A stretch of 64,000 nucleotides of DNA from Planctomycetaceae bacterium (GCA_014762625.1 JABURQ010000044.1:42844-106843); one strand, 5' to 3'; counted from the stretch's first letter, positions 55,080-64,000 are shown. Program-made: numbers and translations. Notes: generated by a model not told the origin, from the sequence alone.

Positions 55080-55993
55080 AAGACGCCGACCGTCAGACAC
55101 GCTCGTATCTGATGGAGCTGTTTGAACAGCGGGGCGTTCATCCGCGCTCGGACTTCGGTCAAAACTTCCTCATCGATATCAATCTGATCGAATTTGCCGT
55201 CAACGCCGCCGAATTAACCGATCAGGATGTCGTGCTTGAAATCGGCGCCGGGACCGGCGGTATGACGGCCTTCCTCGCCCAACAGGCGGGACATGTGGTC
55301 TCGGTGGAGATCGATACGAACGTCTTTCCACTCGCCCAATACGCGGTTCGCGATTTCGACAACGTCACCCTGCTGAATACCGATGCCCTGAAAAACAAAA
55401 ACAACTTCGCACCGGAAGTGTTGGGGACCGTTCAGGAGAAACTGGACTCCATTCCCGGCAGCACATTGAAACTGGTGGCGAACCTGCCGTACAACGTCGC
55501 CACGCCAATTATCTCGAACCTCGTCGCGAGTGACCTGCCCTGGTCGCGGATGGTGACGACGATTCAGTGGGAACTGGCGACCCGGATGGCGTCCCGACAT
55601 GGCGGCGGAACGAACTACAGCGCCCTCTCGGTCTGGCTACAGTCACAATGCGACATCGAGATCCTGCGGAAATTGAAACCGACCGTTTTCTGGCCTCGGC
55701 CCAAAGTCGATTCGGCCATCGTGCGGCTGATCCCGAATCCCGAGAAAGCGGCACTCATCGAAGATCGGGAATTTTTTCACGACTTCGTAAGACGACTATT
55801 TCATCATCGCCGCAAGTTGATGCGATCGGTGCTGGTGACGATGTATCGAAAACAACTGGCCAAGTCAGAGGTCGATCGTATCCTGGCCGAAGAGGGCTTC
55901 GAGCCCAACAGTCGAGCCGAAGCCCAACCGGTCGAGCGACTGGTGGAATTGAGCAATCGATTTTTGAAAGAGGTGACGTCAAGGGAGACGTAA
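55076..55993 (+). CDS. rsmA: 16S rRNA dimethyladenosine transferase
   Basis: A 305-residue SAM-dependent methyltransferase that dimethylates two adjacent adenosines in helix 45 of 16S rRNA. SAM motif I is VLEIGAGTGGMTAFLA, preceded by the family start FGQNFLIDINLIEFAV. The catalytic motif IV is NLPYNVATPII. FWPRPKVDSAIVRL and LFHHRRKLMRSVL mark the C-terminal domain. Translationally coupled to ribE by a 4-base overlap; guaB follows after 120 bases. Confidence 0.95.
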   Translation: MKDADRQTRSYLMELFEQRGVHPRSDFGQNFLIDINLIEFAVNAAELTDQDVVLEIGAGTGGMTAFLAQQAGHVVSVEIDTNVFPLAQYAVRDFDNVTLLNTDALKNKNNFAPEVLGTVQEKLDSIPGSTLKLVANLPYNVATPIISNLVASDLPWSRMVTTIQWELATRMASRHGGGTNYSALSVWLQSQCDIEILRKLKPTVFWPRPKVDSAIVRLIPNPEKAALIEDREFFHDFVRRLFHHRRKLMRSVLVTMYRKQLAKSEVDRILAEEGFEPNSRAEAQPVERLVELSNRFLKEVTSRET

Positions 55994-56113
55994 TATTGAG
56001 CCTCGTGCTCAAGCATGATGGGAGGACTGAATAATATTTGACCTCTTTCATCCGCCCTTCGACCCCTACAGAAACAAAGCAGACAGAGACTAGAAAACCT
56101 TTCGGAGACAGAC

Positions 56114-57601
56114 ATGCAAGATCGAATCGCCTATCAGGGAATCACCTTCGACGACGTTCTCCTCGAACCGCGTTACAGCGAGATCATGCCTTCGGACGTC
56201 AATCCCTCGACGAGATTGACGAATCGCATCGAACTCTCCTTGCCGATTATCTCGTCCCCCATGGATACGGTCACCGAAAGTGATATGGCGATCGCGATGG
56301 CTCAGGAGGGGGGCATCGGCATCATCCATAAAAACATGCCGGTCGAACGTCAGTCCCTCGAAGTCGATCGCGTGAAACGCAGTGAGAACGGCATTATCGT
56401 CGATCCTGTCACTCTTCCTCCCGGCGAAAAAGTGGGCGAAGCGTCTCGCATCATGGACGAACGCAACATCGGAGGGGTACCGATTACGGAAAATGGGAAG
56501 CTTAAGGGGATTTTAACACGCCGCGATCTGAAGTTTCTGGAGTCTTCCGACACATTGATTTCGGAAGTGATGACCAAGGAAAACCTCGTCACGGCGAAGG
56601 AAAATACCTCTCTGGAGGACGCGCAGCGGATTCTGCGGGAAAATAAGGTCGAAAAACTGCTGCTGGTGGACGATAACTATGTACTGAAGGGTTTGATTAC
56701 GATTAAGGACGTCGATAAAAACCTCCAGTTTCCGGGGGCCTCGAAAGATGAACGAGGACGCCTGCGAGTGGGAGCGGCTGTCGGCGTGCATGATTACGAT
56801 CGGGTTGACGAACTGATTTCCAGCGGCGTCGATGTACTCGTGGTCGATAGTGCCCACGGGCATTCCAAAAACGTGATCGAAACCGTCAAACAAATCAAGC
56901 AGAAACATAACATCGATGTGATCGCCGGCAACATCGCCACTGAAGACGGAGCCCGCGATCTTATCAATGCCGGAGTGGATGCCGTCAAAGTCGGAATCGG
57001 CCCCGGATCGATTTGTACAACTCGAATTATTTCCGGGGTGGGAGTGCCGCAACTGTCGGCTGTCCGCAATGCATTTCGGGCAGCGTCAGAAGCAGGCATC
57101 CCCTTAATCGCCGACGGCGGAATCCGGTTCAGCGGAGATATAGTCAAAGCGTTAGCGGCGGGAGCCCAATCAGTGATGCTGGGAGGGTTGCTCGCCGGTC
57201 TGGACGAAAGTCCGGGCGAAATGATTTTGTATCAGGGACGAACATTCAAGCGATATCGCGGAATGGGGTCTCTGGGAGCCATGGTCAAAGGGAGTAGCGA
57301 ACGATACCGACAATCGGTTGAAGACGACGATTCCAAAGCGGGTGGCCAGAAACTCGTTCCCGAAGGGGTCGAAGGCCGCGTACCTTATAAAGGTCACCTG
57401 AATACCTTGCTGTATCAATTGATCGGCGGGATTCGGGCCGGGATGGGATACCTCGGCGTCTCAACCATCGAAGAACTACGCAAGGAAGCGCGGTTTATCC
57501 AGGTCTCGTCCGCATCGGTGAGGGAGAACCATCCACATGACATTGCCATCACACAAGAAGCACCCAATTATTCACCTCAGCAAGCAGGTCTGGAAAACTA
57601 G
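56114..57601 (+). CDS. guaB: IMP dehydrogenase
   Basis: A 495-residue enzyme oxidising IMP to XMP with NAD, the first committed step to GMP. The TIM barrel starts [14 protein letters not shown]. Two CBS domains are inserted ([18 protein letters not shown] and [19 protein letters not shown]). The active-site loop [17 protein letters not shown] carries the catalytic C301, and the flap [10 protein letters not shown] with the C-terminal [12 protein letters not shown] is normal. CGGAGA precedes the ATG. Its last 65 bases overlap the next gene in another frame, giving a short extra tail after the family's usual end. Confidence 0.97.
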   Translation: MQDRIAYQGITFDDVLLEPRYSEIMPSDVNPSTRLTNRIELSLPIISSPMDTVTESDMAIAMAQEGGIGIIHKNMPVERQSLEVDRVKRSENGIIVDPVTLPPGEKVGEASRIMDERNIGGVPITENGKLKGILTRRDLKFLESSDTLISEVMTKENLVTAKENTSLEDAQRILRENKVEKLLLVDDNYVLKGLITIKDVDKNLQFPGASKDERGRLRVGAAVGVHDYDRVDELISSGVDVLVVDSAHGHSKNVIETVKQIKQKHNIDVIAGNIATEDGARDLINAGVDAVKVGIGPGSICTTRIISGVGVPQLSAVRNAFRAASEAGIPLIADGGIRFSGDIVKALAAGAQSVMLGGLLAGLDESPGEMILYQGRTFKRYRGMGSLGAMVKGSSERYRQSVEDDDSKAGGQKLVPEGVEGRVPYKGHLNTLLYQLIGGIRAGMGYLGVSTIEELRKEARFIQVSSASVRENHPHDIAITQEAPNYSPQQAGLEN

Positions 57602-58571
57602 TCTTTCCGGACTGGGCCTCGCCGGTGTCCTGGTCTTCTCGACCGGACTTCACGCCCAGGAACCGGGTGTCAGTACGCTCCAATTGCGGAAACCGGCCAC
57701 CATCCGTTTGGTGAGTCAGCAGGACGCACCGCAAGGCTCACCACTGGATCGGTTGAAGCAGCGCTCTGCTCAGGATCGTTTCGAGCAGTTACAGAATGAG
57801 CCAGTTCCCGCCCCGTTGCCTGTGGATGACTCCGAGGAAATTGAACCGATCGCGCGTCCCACCGTACCGCAAAAGGTGGAGGCCGCCCCCAACAGACTGC
57901 CGCAACTTCCGGAACTCAATGAGTTGGAGGAACTCGACCCCTTCGAGCCTCCCACCGCCAGGAAATTGCAACCGATTCCGCAGTCAACCGTTAAGCAACC
58001 GAAGCTGACGCCTCCCCCTGCCCCCGCTCCGAGGAATCTGTCGGTAGTCCGCCAGCAAGTGGACCCCAGACAGAAAGATGAGGCTCCGCTCGAGGTCGTT
58101 CGTTCGCTGTCCGATATTCGGCCGTTCTACGACTTTGAATCTCCCCGAGAACAAACTTTGAATCTTAACCCCGAAGCGGAAAATACGCCGGAAAAACGAT
58201 ATCCGACTGATCTCGAATTCGGCGACGACGCCCTGAAACCGCGACTCTCACCCGATCGTCTGTTCGCCTGGGAAGCCTCGAATCTGTTCCACAATCCCCT
58301 CTACTTTCAAGACCCGCAACTCGAACGTTACGGCCACACGCACGGCGACGTGATCTTCCAACCGCTGTTGTCCATGGGACGCATGGGAGTCCAACTCGTT
58401 GGCTTGCCTTATCAGACAGTCATCGATTCGCCTCACAGCAAACAGTACACGCTCGGCTGGTACCGTCCGGGAGAAGAGGCTCCGCATCTGTTCTATCAGA
58501 TCCCGTTGAACGTCGAAGCCGCCGCCGCTCAGGGCCTGGCAACGACCGGAGCCGCGTTCATCGTGCCGTGA
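57537..58571 (+). CDS. Secreted proline-rich hypothetical protein overlapping guaB
   Basis: A 344-residue protein with a signal peptide after a basic N-terminus ([35 protein letters not shown] cleaved after AQ; segments shown separately as [11 protein letters not shown]). A Pro/Glu/Gln-rich disordered region covers about 70-190 ([31 protein letters not shown]). The C-terminal 110 residues are conserved-looking: [35 protein letters not shown] and [19 protein letters not shown] ten bases before the ATG supports the start within guaB; no later start would keep the signal peptide. I do not recognise the C-terminal domain. Confidence 0.78.
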   Translation: MTLPSHKKHPIIHLSKQVWKTSLSGLGLAGVLVFSTGLHAQEPGVSTLQLRKPATIRLVSQQDAPQGSPLDRLKQRSAQDRFEQLQNEPVPAPLPVDDSEEIEPIARPTVPQKVEAAPNRLPQLPELNELEELDPFEPPTARKLQPIPQSTVKQPKLTPPPAPAPRNLSVVRQQVDPRQKDEAPLEVVRSLSDIRPFYDFESPREQTLNLNPEAENTPEKRYPTDLEFGDDALKPRLSPDRLFAWEASNLFHNPLYFQDPQLERYGHTHGDVIFQPLLSMGRMGVQLVGLPYQTVIDSPHSKQYTLGWYRPGEEAPHLFYQIPLNVEAAAAQGLATTGAAFIVP

Positions 58572-58599
58572 GTTCATAACAGTTCCATCATTCCTGAAG

Positions 58600-58632
58600 C
58601 CAACGCGGGATCCCCCTGCGTCGGTTTTTTTA
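58600..58632 (+). terminator. Intrinsic terminator after the proline-rich gene
   Basis: CCAACGCGGG and CCCTGCGTCGG pair around a short loop with one bulge, followed by seven T. The stem is almost the same sequence as the enolase terminator. Confidence 0.8.
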
Positions 58633-58749
58633 TGAAGGGGATGACATAGATTCCCACGATGAACCTGATGAATCGCCATTGTTCTCGCTGGTCCACATCT
58701 GCTATCTTTCGCCCCTCATCTCAGAATCAACGGGCGGAGTACCGTTCTC

Positions 58750-59823
58750 GTGTTGAAGTTTTTGGTATTGGCAACAGACATCGTGCGGCGAAAAGGGGGA
58801 CCCCGGAAAAGTCCCCTGTTTCAATTTCTGCGCGTCTTCTTTGCCCCCGGCGAGGTCAACACCCTCACTCCGGGAGAGCTTGATCCCCGCCGTCCGCTGA
58901 CGACCGAGATCCTGCTGATCGAGAACCCGACTTCGCTCACTCCCGAGCAACTACGGGGAGTGAACTACCGACAGGCGGTTCTGTTCGACTACGGCGACGG
59001 ACGGACGCCCCACTGGAACCCTGAAAACAAGGAATTTCTCAGCTCCCTGAGCGACCTGTATCTGAAATCGTTTGTGGATCGTGGTACAGACTACGACTTC
59101 CGGATGGGAACATTGCCGTTGTACCGGAAAAAGAAATTACAGCAATGTCTGCGCATTCAGGAATTGAAACAGGCAATCTTCGGAGCCGGATCACAGAGAA
59201 AGATCGACCTGTTCTTCTCGGGAGCGCCGACGGATTTACGAATTCACGAACACGGACAGGACCGCTTGTACAATCAACGCATCGAATGGTTGTCGGAAGC
59301 CAGGACAGCCGACTTTCCGTATCGATTTGTGGGAGGCTTGTCGTACATCAACAAATCGCGACTCAAAAAAGCTCTGGAGCTTCACGGCGACTTTCGCCAC
59401 TTGATTTCCCGCCGACGGTATGACTTCTACTCCTATTACTATCATTTATGTCATTCAAAAATTGCCCTGGTTCCCACAGGACATGCGCGATGGACCTATC
59501 GTCATTACGAAGCGGTCTACGCCAGGAACGTGATGCTGTCGACCGATATGACCAATATCGAATTGCTCGTCCCGCTACCGCCGCACTTCATTCAGGTTCC
59601 GGACGGAGCCAAAATTCTCCCCTACGTTGAAGAAGGGTTGAAGTTTTTTGCAGAGCAATCGGATTTGCTCGATGACAACCTGCGTTCGCTCAAGCAGTAT
59701 TACGACCAGGGACAATTTTCGTCATCCTGCCCCAAATCGCTCGAACGGTTCCTGATCCAACTGGAACCCGGCTATCAGGCTCAATCCACCTCTCCCGCCA
59801 ACAGCCCCGCCTCGAATCGCTAG
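58750..59823 (+). CDS. Exostosin/GT47-like glycosyltransferase
   Basis: A 357-residue protein resembling exostosin-type glycosyltransferases. The donor-site-like C-terminal block is SKIALVPTGHARWTYRHYEAVYARNVMLSTDM, where the YE of YEAVYARNV and the preceding Pro-Thr-Gly match the GT47/GT-B consensus. N-terminal blocks include VLFDYGDGRTPHWNP, FRMGTLPLYRKKKL and IDLFFSGAPTDLRI. It starts at GTG with GGCGGAG 12 bases upstream; the next codon is a TTG. It has no signal peptide or membrane helix, so it should be cytoplasmic. A role in polysaccharide or glycan synthesis is inference. Confidence 0.68.
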   Translation: MLKFLVLATDIVRRKGGPRKSPLFQFLRVFFAPGEVNTLTPGELDPRRPLTTEILLIENPTSLTPEQLRGVNYRQAVLFDYGDGRTPHWNPENKEFLSSLSDLYLKSFVDRGTDYDFRMGTLPLYRKKKLQQCLRIQELKQAIFGAGSQRKIDLFFSGAPTDLRIHEHGQDRLYNQRIEWLSEARTADFPYRFVGGLSYINKSRLKKALELHGDFRHLISRRRYDFYSYYYHLCHSKIALVPTGHARWTYRHYEAVYARNVMLSTDMTNIELLVPLPPHFIQVPDGAKILPYVEEGLKFFAEQSDLLDDNLRSLKQYYDQGQFSSSCPKSLERFLIQLEPGYQAQSTSPANSPASNR

Positions 59824-59946
59824 GCGGCGTAAATTCTCCCCTCACTGACACAGGCTCTCCGAACACATTCGCGGACTCGGATGACAATTCGCTCGCAGGC
59901 GGTATCATGGAGCGATTCCCATGATTTCCCGAGAGTGAAGGTTGCC

Positions 59947-60318
59947 ATGTCCGCATCCATGAATCGTCCGCTGATTCACGAAATCCTGAATCAGATTGAA
60001 GCCGTCATCGTCGAAGCCGAGGAAAAAACCCGACCGCTCGAAATGCAGCCGTACCGGGGACAGTTATTCGACTTGTTCAACACGGCTCACCAGAACGCGC
60101 TCACCGATGACGAAGAAGGCCCGCTGGCAGCGGATGCCATCTGCAAAGAACTGGGGGAGCGCTGGGGATTATCCACTTCGGCTCAAAGCTCGGTGACGGA
60201 GAACGCGTCGATTCCTCCCGAACACATTGCCAAGATGCGCAGCTTGTGGAGCGTGATGCGGATGTGGATGGAATGGAATTATGCGTGGAACCGCTGGGAC
60301 GAGTTCCATAAACCGTAA
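59947..60318 (+). CDS. Small helical hypothetical protein
   Basis: A 123-residue cytoplasmic protein I do not recognise. It is helical, with an acidic segment (EAVIVEAEEKTRPLE), a central NTAHQNALTDDEEGPLAADAICKELGERWGL and a Trp/Met-rich end (SLWSVMRMWMEWNYAWNRWDEFHKP). I chose the ATG with GAAGG just upstream rather than the frame start 22 codons earlier. The PadR gene follows after 80 bases behind its own promoter. Confidence 0.65.
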   Translation: MSASMNRPLIHEILNQIEAVIVEAEEKTRPLEMQPYRGQLFDLFNTAHQNALTDDEEGPLAADAICKELGERWGLSTSAQSSVTENASIPPEHIAKMRSLWSVMRMWMEWNYAWNRWDEFHKP

Positions 60319-60363
60319 CCTGCCCTGGTTTTACGTGCCTCCGATTGTTCGAGAAAAAACCTC

Positions 60364-60397
60364 TTGACCTTTTTATTTTAGTCTGACTAAAATAAAA
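60364..60397 (+). promoter_or_regulatory. PadR promoter with a perfect 27-bp palindromic operator
   Basis: TTGACC (60364-60369) and TAAAAT (60388-60393) are 18 bases apart. A palindrome spans 60371-60397: arms TTTTATTTTAGTC and GACTAAAATAAAA are exact inverted copies around a single central T. It covers the spacer and -10, and the transcript would start at or next to the ATG at 60400. Confidence 0.75.
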
Positions 60398-60399
60398 CC

Positions 60400-60744
60400 A
60401 TGAAAGAACTGAACGGCGACAAATTACGCGGTCACCTCGAAACGATGGTCCTCTCGGTCCTCGAAGAGGGAGACGCGCATGGTCTGGAAGTGATTCGTCG
60501 TCTTGAGGATCGCGGTTGTGGATTGCTGAAACTCAAAGAAGGGACTTTATATCCCGCGCTCTACCGATTGCAGGACGCGGGGAAAGTTAAGGTTGTCCGC
60601 GAGGAAAAACCTTCGACCGGACGAGGAGCGCCGCGACGTGTTTACTGTCTGACTCGCAAAGGGAAACGGCAACTCGCTCAAGGTCGTCAGGAATGGGTAC
60701 AGTTCGCCGATCTCATGGGATCTATCATAGGAGCGCCGGCATGA
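60400..60744 (+). CDS. PadR-family transcriptional regulator
   Basis: A 114-residue winged helix regulator of the short PadR type. HLETMVLSVLEEGDAHGLEVIRRLEDRG forms the first helices, LKEGTLYPALYRLQDAGKV the recognition helix region and RRVYCLTRKGKRQLAQ the wing; the short C-terminal helix would mediate dimerisation. No ribosome site precedes the ATG, and the promoter places the start point at the ATG, so the mRNA may be leaderless. The perfect palindrome in the promoter is the obvious autorepression site. The stop overlaps the start of the next gene (ATGA). Confidence 0.9.
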   Translation: MKELNGDKLRGHLETMVLSVLEEGDAHGLEVIRRLEDRGCGLLKLKEGTLYPALYRLQDAGKVKVVREEKPSTGRGAPRRVYCLTRKGKRQLAQGRQEWVQFADLMGSIIGAPA

Positions 60745-61493
60745 ACGATCACACATTACAGCAACTCGAACGACTCGTCGAGCAGTGCGTCCGTCCCGTC
60801 AGGACCGACTTTGCCGACAAAAAACGAATGCGCGAAGACTTGTTGTCGCATCTCTCATCCACGTTTGAGGAAGAACTTGAAAGATGCGGTGACGAACGAG
60901 CGGCACTTCAGCAGACTCTACGACGCTTTGGAAATCCTGCTGATGTCACTCATGAACTGCAACAGACTCTCTCCTGGCAGCATCGATTCAGTTACTTCAC
61001 GGAACAAATCCAGGCACGACAGCCGGGAGAATCATACCTGTATCTGGGAATGAAGCATTTTCTGTATGCGCTGGTGTTGAGTATTTTGACCTCTACCTTG
61101 ATTTTGATCGTTCGCGGGAATAATGTTCGCACCGATCCGGCGACCATGTTCTGGGTGTTTGCGGTGATACTTGCCGGTATGTCGATCACTGGCTCATGTT
61201 CACAATGGCTGGTTGACGGGATGGGTCGGGCGCTGATCTCAAAGTCGAAAAAGTCACAACTCAGGTATGGATTGCTTTCCGTTTTCCTTTACCCGGCAGC
61301 CATGTTCGCGATCCATCTGGGGTTGATGCTCGGTCCCAGACTGGGCGAATATCAGATCTCATCATCCGCCATGCTGGCAGCCTCTGCGACTGCCTGCTTC
61401 GGTCCTCTCGTCGTCTGGTTGATGGGCCCAATGATGGCGGAGCGGATTCTGTATCAGGAGAAGTGGGCGGCGATCGATCTTACGGAGAGGTGA
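60741..61493 (+). CDS. Membrane protein partner of the PadR regulator
   Basis: A 250-residue protein. The first 100 residues are soluble and helical (MREDLLSHLSSTFEEELERCGDERAALQQTLRRFGNPADVTHEL), the layout of DUF1700- or permease-prefix-like domains encoded next to PadR genes. Four hydrophobic segments follow: FLYALVLSILTSTLILIV, MFWVFAVILAGMSITG, LLSVFLYPAAMFAIHLGLML and ACFGPLVVWLMGPMM. It overlaps PadR by four bases, so the pair is co-translated. Such pairs often respond to envelope stress or antibiotics. Its 3' end overlaps the convergent gene by 14 bases. Confidence 0.78.
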   Translation: MNDHTLQQLERLVEQCVRPVRTDFADKKRMREDLLSHLSSTFEEELERCGDERAALQQTLRRFGNPADVTHELQQTLSWQHRFSYFTEQIQARQPGESYLYLGMKHFLYALVLSILTSTLILIVRGNNVRTDPATMFWVFAVILAGMSITGSCSQWLVDGMGRALISKSKKSQLRYGLLSVFLYPAAMFAIHLGLMLGPRLGEYQISSSAMLAASATACFGPLVVWLMGPMMAERILYQEKWAAIDLTER

Positions 61494-62118
61494 TCGGCGT
61501 GCCGGATCCTGTGATTTGACCGACAAATCCAACTTTCCGAACAGTACACTTCTTCTCGTCGATTTCGAACTGGTAGATGTCGACATAATTCGATTTCAGA
61601 TACCTGACGATCACCTGATTATGAGAGAAGGCCCCCCATTGGAATTTGCGTTGGTCTGTCAAAAATCCCCCCTCCCCGTTTTTGTCAAAATAGATTCTTT
61701 GCCCGCCGGAGAGCTTCCATTTCGTTCCCTCTAACTGCGATTCGAGAGCGGTGAGAGAATTGGAGACGGAAGCACCTGATAACGCATCTTGCTCCCGTTT
61801 CATCGATCGCTCGAAGTCTTCTGCGATCTGTTTGATTTTCAACGCTTCTTCCAACTCACCATCTTTGGTAGCGTCTTTTTGTTCTGCTTCAAGGACTGTT
61901 CTAAAGTCGTCGCCAAGCTCCTCAAGTTCGGCAAGATATTCCTGCCGGACCTCAGCGATTTTCTTTTCCAGCAAGACGCGCGCCTGGCCCTGATTCTTGA
62001 GGAAGCTCTGCTGAGCCCGTCGGACTTTGAGTGAATCTGGAGCTTTTTCCTGAGCCGACATATCGTCGTGGGAGCATAGGAGCAGGGCTGAGACGATAAC
62101 AACGATGACAGGTTTCAT
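61480..62118 (-). CDS. Secreted coiled-coil hypothetical protein
   Basis: A 212-residue protein with a signal peptide (1-22, VIVVIVSALLLCSHDDMSAQ), a coiled coil at about 30-115 (RVLLEKKIAEVRQEYLAELE, AEQKDATKDGELEEALKIK) and a beta-rich C-terminal domain of about 90 residues starting LEGTKWKLSGGQRIYFDKNG and ending VGFVGQITGSGTP. The C-terminal part resembles small beta-barrel domains found in planctomycete secreted proteins, but I cannot name a family. AGGAGA precedes the ATG. Confidence 0.72.
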   Translation of the reverse strand: MKPVIVVIVSALLLCSHDDMSAQEKAPDSLKVRRAQQSFLKNQGQARVLLEKKIAEVRQEYLAELEELGDDFRTVLEAEQKDATKDGELEEALKIKQIAEDFERSMKREQDALSGASVSNSLTALESQLEGTKWKLSGGQRIYFDKNGEGGFLTDQRKFQWGAFSHNQVIVRYLKSNYVDIYQFEIDEKKCTVRKVGFVGQITGSGTPITSP

Positions 62119-62161
62119 AATGAAGTCTCCTGAGTGCTGGTTGAAGAAGTTTCATTCTACC

Positions 62162-63229
62162 TCACGGCAGCAAATGCTCATCCAGCCAGCCGAAAATGAG
62201 CTCCTGACCATTTCCCCGTCGCGGATCCGAGCCATGATGCAAGTCATTGGCAATACCAAGTTGGTCGAGTTTCTCTTTTAACACTTTTCCGAAATACGGG
62301 TGATGAATGAGTAAACCGGTGGAGGCCGTTTCGGGTAATGGAATTCCCTCGAGCTTACCGCCGTAGATAGAGAGAGTCGGCGGATCGTCTTTCGTGAGAT
62401 GTTCGATCGGTGAACTCTCTTTGATCCGCTCCCATGCCGATGAAGAGATGTTTCCGGTCACCGGCTCTCCGAACATCTTCGGAAAGCTGCCGTGGACGTG
62501 TTTCGGTCCACCCATGTTTTTTGTGATCCAATGGGGATCGAGATTGGTAGGACCGTTGAGAGGAATGATGCACTTGACCCGCGTCGATTGTCGGGCGATC
62601 GGGTCGTCACTGTTCGGATCGGCCAGATCGTCGTGATAACCGATCCAGAGTGTGATCACCGCACCGGCGGAACTGCCGCTGAGCGCGATGCGGTTCGTTT
62701 CCAGCTTCCACTTCTGCTTGTGTTCCCGCAAAAACTGAATCACGCGCGCGGAGTCGTGCATTGGAGCAGGACTGAGAGTTTTCTCACCATCCACGAATCG
62801 ATAATTGGCCGACACGACCGCCAAACCCTTTTCCAGAAAAGGCGACGGATCGAAGCCCGATTTATCGCCCGCGACGAATCCCCCGCCGTGAAAAAAGACA
62901 TACACGGGAAAACCTGCTTTCGGGGCATCGCCTTCCGGTATCCACAGGTCAAACACATTGCGTTCGTGATCGCCGTAACGGACATCCGCATGCGTCGGCT
63001 CGGGTCTTTGAGGACGTCGATTTTGCCGCTGTTTCTTGAGCACCTCATCGCGATATTTCGTCGCTTCCTCGAGGGTGAGTGTGCCGTCCTTGTTGTAGTC
63101 AGCTTTGGGAAATCGCTTGAGCAGTTGTTGTAAGCGTTCGTCCTGCGTTTGCGCGGAGAGCGAGCTTCCTCTCACAGCGATGACAATGAGGACGAGAATT
63201 CCAAAGCACACCAGTCGATTTTTCCGCAT
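62162..63229 (-). CDS. Secreted alpha/beta hydrolase (esterase) with EF-hand
   Basis: A 355-residue protein. Signal peptide 1-26, then one EF-hand (DYNKDGTLTLEEA, about 44-56) and an alpha/beta hydrolase of the hormone-sensitive-lipase/BD-FAE type: oxyanion hole HGGG at 114-117, nucleophile S187 in GSSAG, and a C-terminal catalytic His probably in NDLHHGSDPR. The substrate is likely an acyl ester, perhaps acetyl or feruloyl groups on polysaccharides. AAGGG precedes the ATG; the GTG just before it is in frame. It stands next to the secreted coiled-coil gene on the same strand, 43 bases upstream. Confidence 0.88.
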   Translation of the reverse strand: MRKNRLVCFGILVLIVIAVRGSSLSAQTQDERLQQLLKRFPKADYNKDGTLTLEEATKYRDEVLKKQRQNRRPQRPEPTHADVRYGDHERNVFDLWIPEGDAPKAGFPVYVFFHGGGFVAGDKSGFDPSPFLEKGLAVVSANYRFVDGEKTLSPAPMHDSARVIQFLREHKQKWKLETNRIALSGSSAGAVITLWIGYHDDLADPNSDDPIARQSTRVKCIIPLNGPTNLDPHWITKNMGGPKHVHGSFPKMFGEPVTGNISSSAWERIKESSPIEHLTKDDPPTLSIYGGKLEGIPLPETASTGLLIHHPYFGKVLKEKLDQLGIANDLHHGSDPRRGNGQELIFGWLDEHLLP

Positions 63230-63359
63230 CACGAATCCCTTTTAGGAAAGTCGAAAACATCCGCACCGGTTCTCAGTTTAATCAAATGAGGAGTTGGAGA
63301 TCCCGACTTTTCTGGTTTTCCGGAACTTCAGATCAGAGTCTCTACGACATTAATCTCCT

Positions 63360-63839
63360 CTAAAAATAAGACGCGTTATAAAGTTTGAAGCTGGAGGACG
63401 CATCAAACCAGAGAGTCACCGCAGCATCGATCATCGCCATCACAAGAACAGCAGCGATCAGTCTGGTTCGCAGGCGGCCACGCGAGAAAATCGCACAAGC
63501 ACTCACCAGAAGTATCGCAGGAAGTATCGTCATGATCACCATCGCCCAGCCGTGAGTGGCGATGTAGTCGGGAGACGCCGAACCTTGAGACCAGCCTAAC
63601 GCGTGGACCAGGGACAACAAACACTCCTGAATGACGAATTTAAGAAACGACTTCGGCAATTGGACAATCGCCAGCGGCGGGAATTCTCCCAGCCAGATGG
63701 AGTTGGAGAACGGCAACGTCATCGCGCTCATCAGGTAATAGAAACACGCGCTCGCCACAACGAACATCAGCCAACGTTGCTCCGGCCGCGAGGAGGATGA
63801 CTCGTGCGGGACGTCGGAATTCACATCGATGGTTGCCAT
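63360..63839 (-). CDS. Hypothetical membrane protein
   Basis: A 159-residue protein with three or four hydrophobic helices: WLMFVVASACFYYLMSAM, FLKFVIQECLLSLVHALG, GWAMVIMTILPAILLVSACAI and LIAAVLVMAMIDAAVTLWF. No motif is recognisable. GAGGGA lies before the ATG, which supports the start. Transcription appears to begin within the last 160 bases of the window, where I see no clear promoter. Confidence 0.72.
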   Translation of the reverse strand: MATIDVNSDVPHESSSSRPEQRWLMFVVASACFYYLMSAMTLPFSNSIWLGEFPPLAIVQLPKSFLKFVIQECLLSLVHALGWSQGSASPDYIATHGWAMVIMTILPAILLVSACAIFSRGRLRTRLIAAVLVMAMIDAAVTLWFDASSSFKLYNASYF

Positions 63840-64000
63840 TTGATTCCCTCAAATTGCGTTCAGGACAAAGCATGAAAGAAAGACGCTATTCCCCCTGTAA
63901 ACCAAACAAACCAGCCGGCTCCCCAAGCTGTTAGTCGAAAAAATCGGTTCTTCGAGTTCTAGCGTACGTAGGTTTCCAAAAAAGCGGACATGTTGGTTTG

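Overview
This window is a stretch of bacterial chromosome that almost certainly comes from a member of the phylum Planctomycetes (order Planctomycetales; I cannot name the genus). The main evidence is four sets of paired genes that are hallmarks of that phylum: large secreted proteins combining a cytochrome-like domain with DUF1549 and DUF1553 (PSCyt1/PSCyt2/PSD1), each with a Tat-exported DUF1501 protein. Two sulfatases, a DUF1559 prepilin-like protein, a pre-peptidase C-terminal (PPC) protein and many secreted proteins of unknown function fit the same picture. I see no tRNA, rRNA, CRISPR array, insertion sequence or phage genes.

Layout. 1-5.3 kb: tail of a TPR-like gene, PSD1/DUF1501 pair 1, and a small acidic lipoprotein. 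5.8-10.4 kb: a 1523-residue secreted protein with an N-terminal inverse-autotransporter-like barrel and a C-terminal beta-helix. 10.5-19.4 kb: a sulfatase, a small membrane protein, then a minus-strand cluster of GntR/FCD regulator, PSD1 with two discoidin-like domains, a nucleotidyltransferase-like gene and DUF1501. 19.4-23.1 kb: purine salvage (hpt, apt), an alpha/beta hydrolase with an Asp nucleophile elbow, an ArsC-like phosphatase and a DUF374 acyltransferase. 23.1-32.4 kb: a minus-strand operon of DUF1501, PPC protein, Ig-like/PSD1 protein and a cytochrome-WD40-coiled-coil protein. 33.1-37.4 kb: a secreted coiled-coil protein, a DUF420 membrane protein, a GT4 glycosyltransferase and a Tat-exported TIM-barrel protein. 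37.5-42.0 kb: PSD1/DUF1501 pair 4. 42.3-50.5 kb: Zn-ribbon protein, cysK, NCS2 permease coupled to a DUF1559 protein, sulfatase 2, pncC, a secreted Spy-like protein and mazG.

50.5-52.6 kb is an AT-richer accessory island with its own consensus-like promoter: a HEPN-domain protein, an overlapping gene of unknown family and a DUF4062 (TIR-like) protein. It is the best candidate here for an undescribed, possibly defensive, system. 52.7-64.0 kb returns to core genes (eno, ribE, rsmA, guaB) followed by a proline-rich secreted protein overlapping guaB, an exostosin-like glycosyltransferase, a PadR regulator with a perfect 27-bp palindrome in its promoter and a membrane partner, an esterase with an EF-hand, and small hypothetical genes.

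Working together: the sulfatases, Tat-exported proteins, cytochrome-like PSD1 proteins, discoidin-like domains and TIM-barrel protein suggest periplasmic or surface processing of complex, probably sulfated, polysaccharides. The housekeeping genes (apt, hpt, guaB, an NCS2 purine-type permease, mazG, pncC) cover nucleotide salvage and clean-up. Functions of the PSD1 and DUF1501 families are not established, and the links between them rest on gene order.
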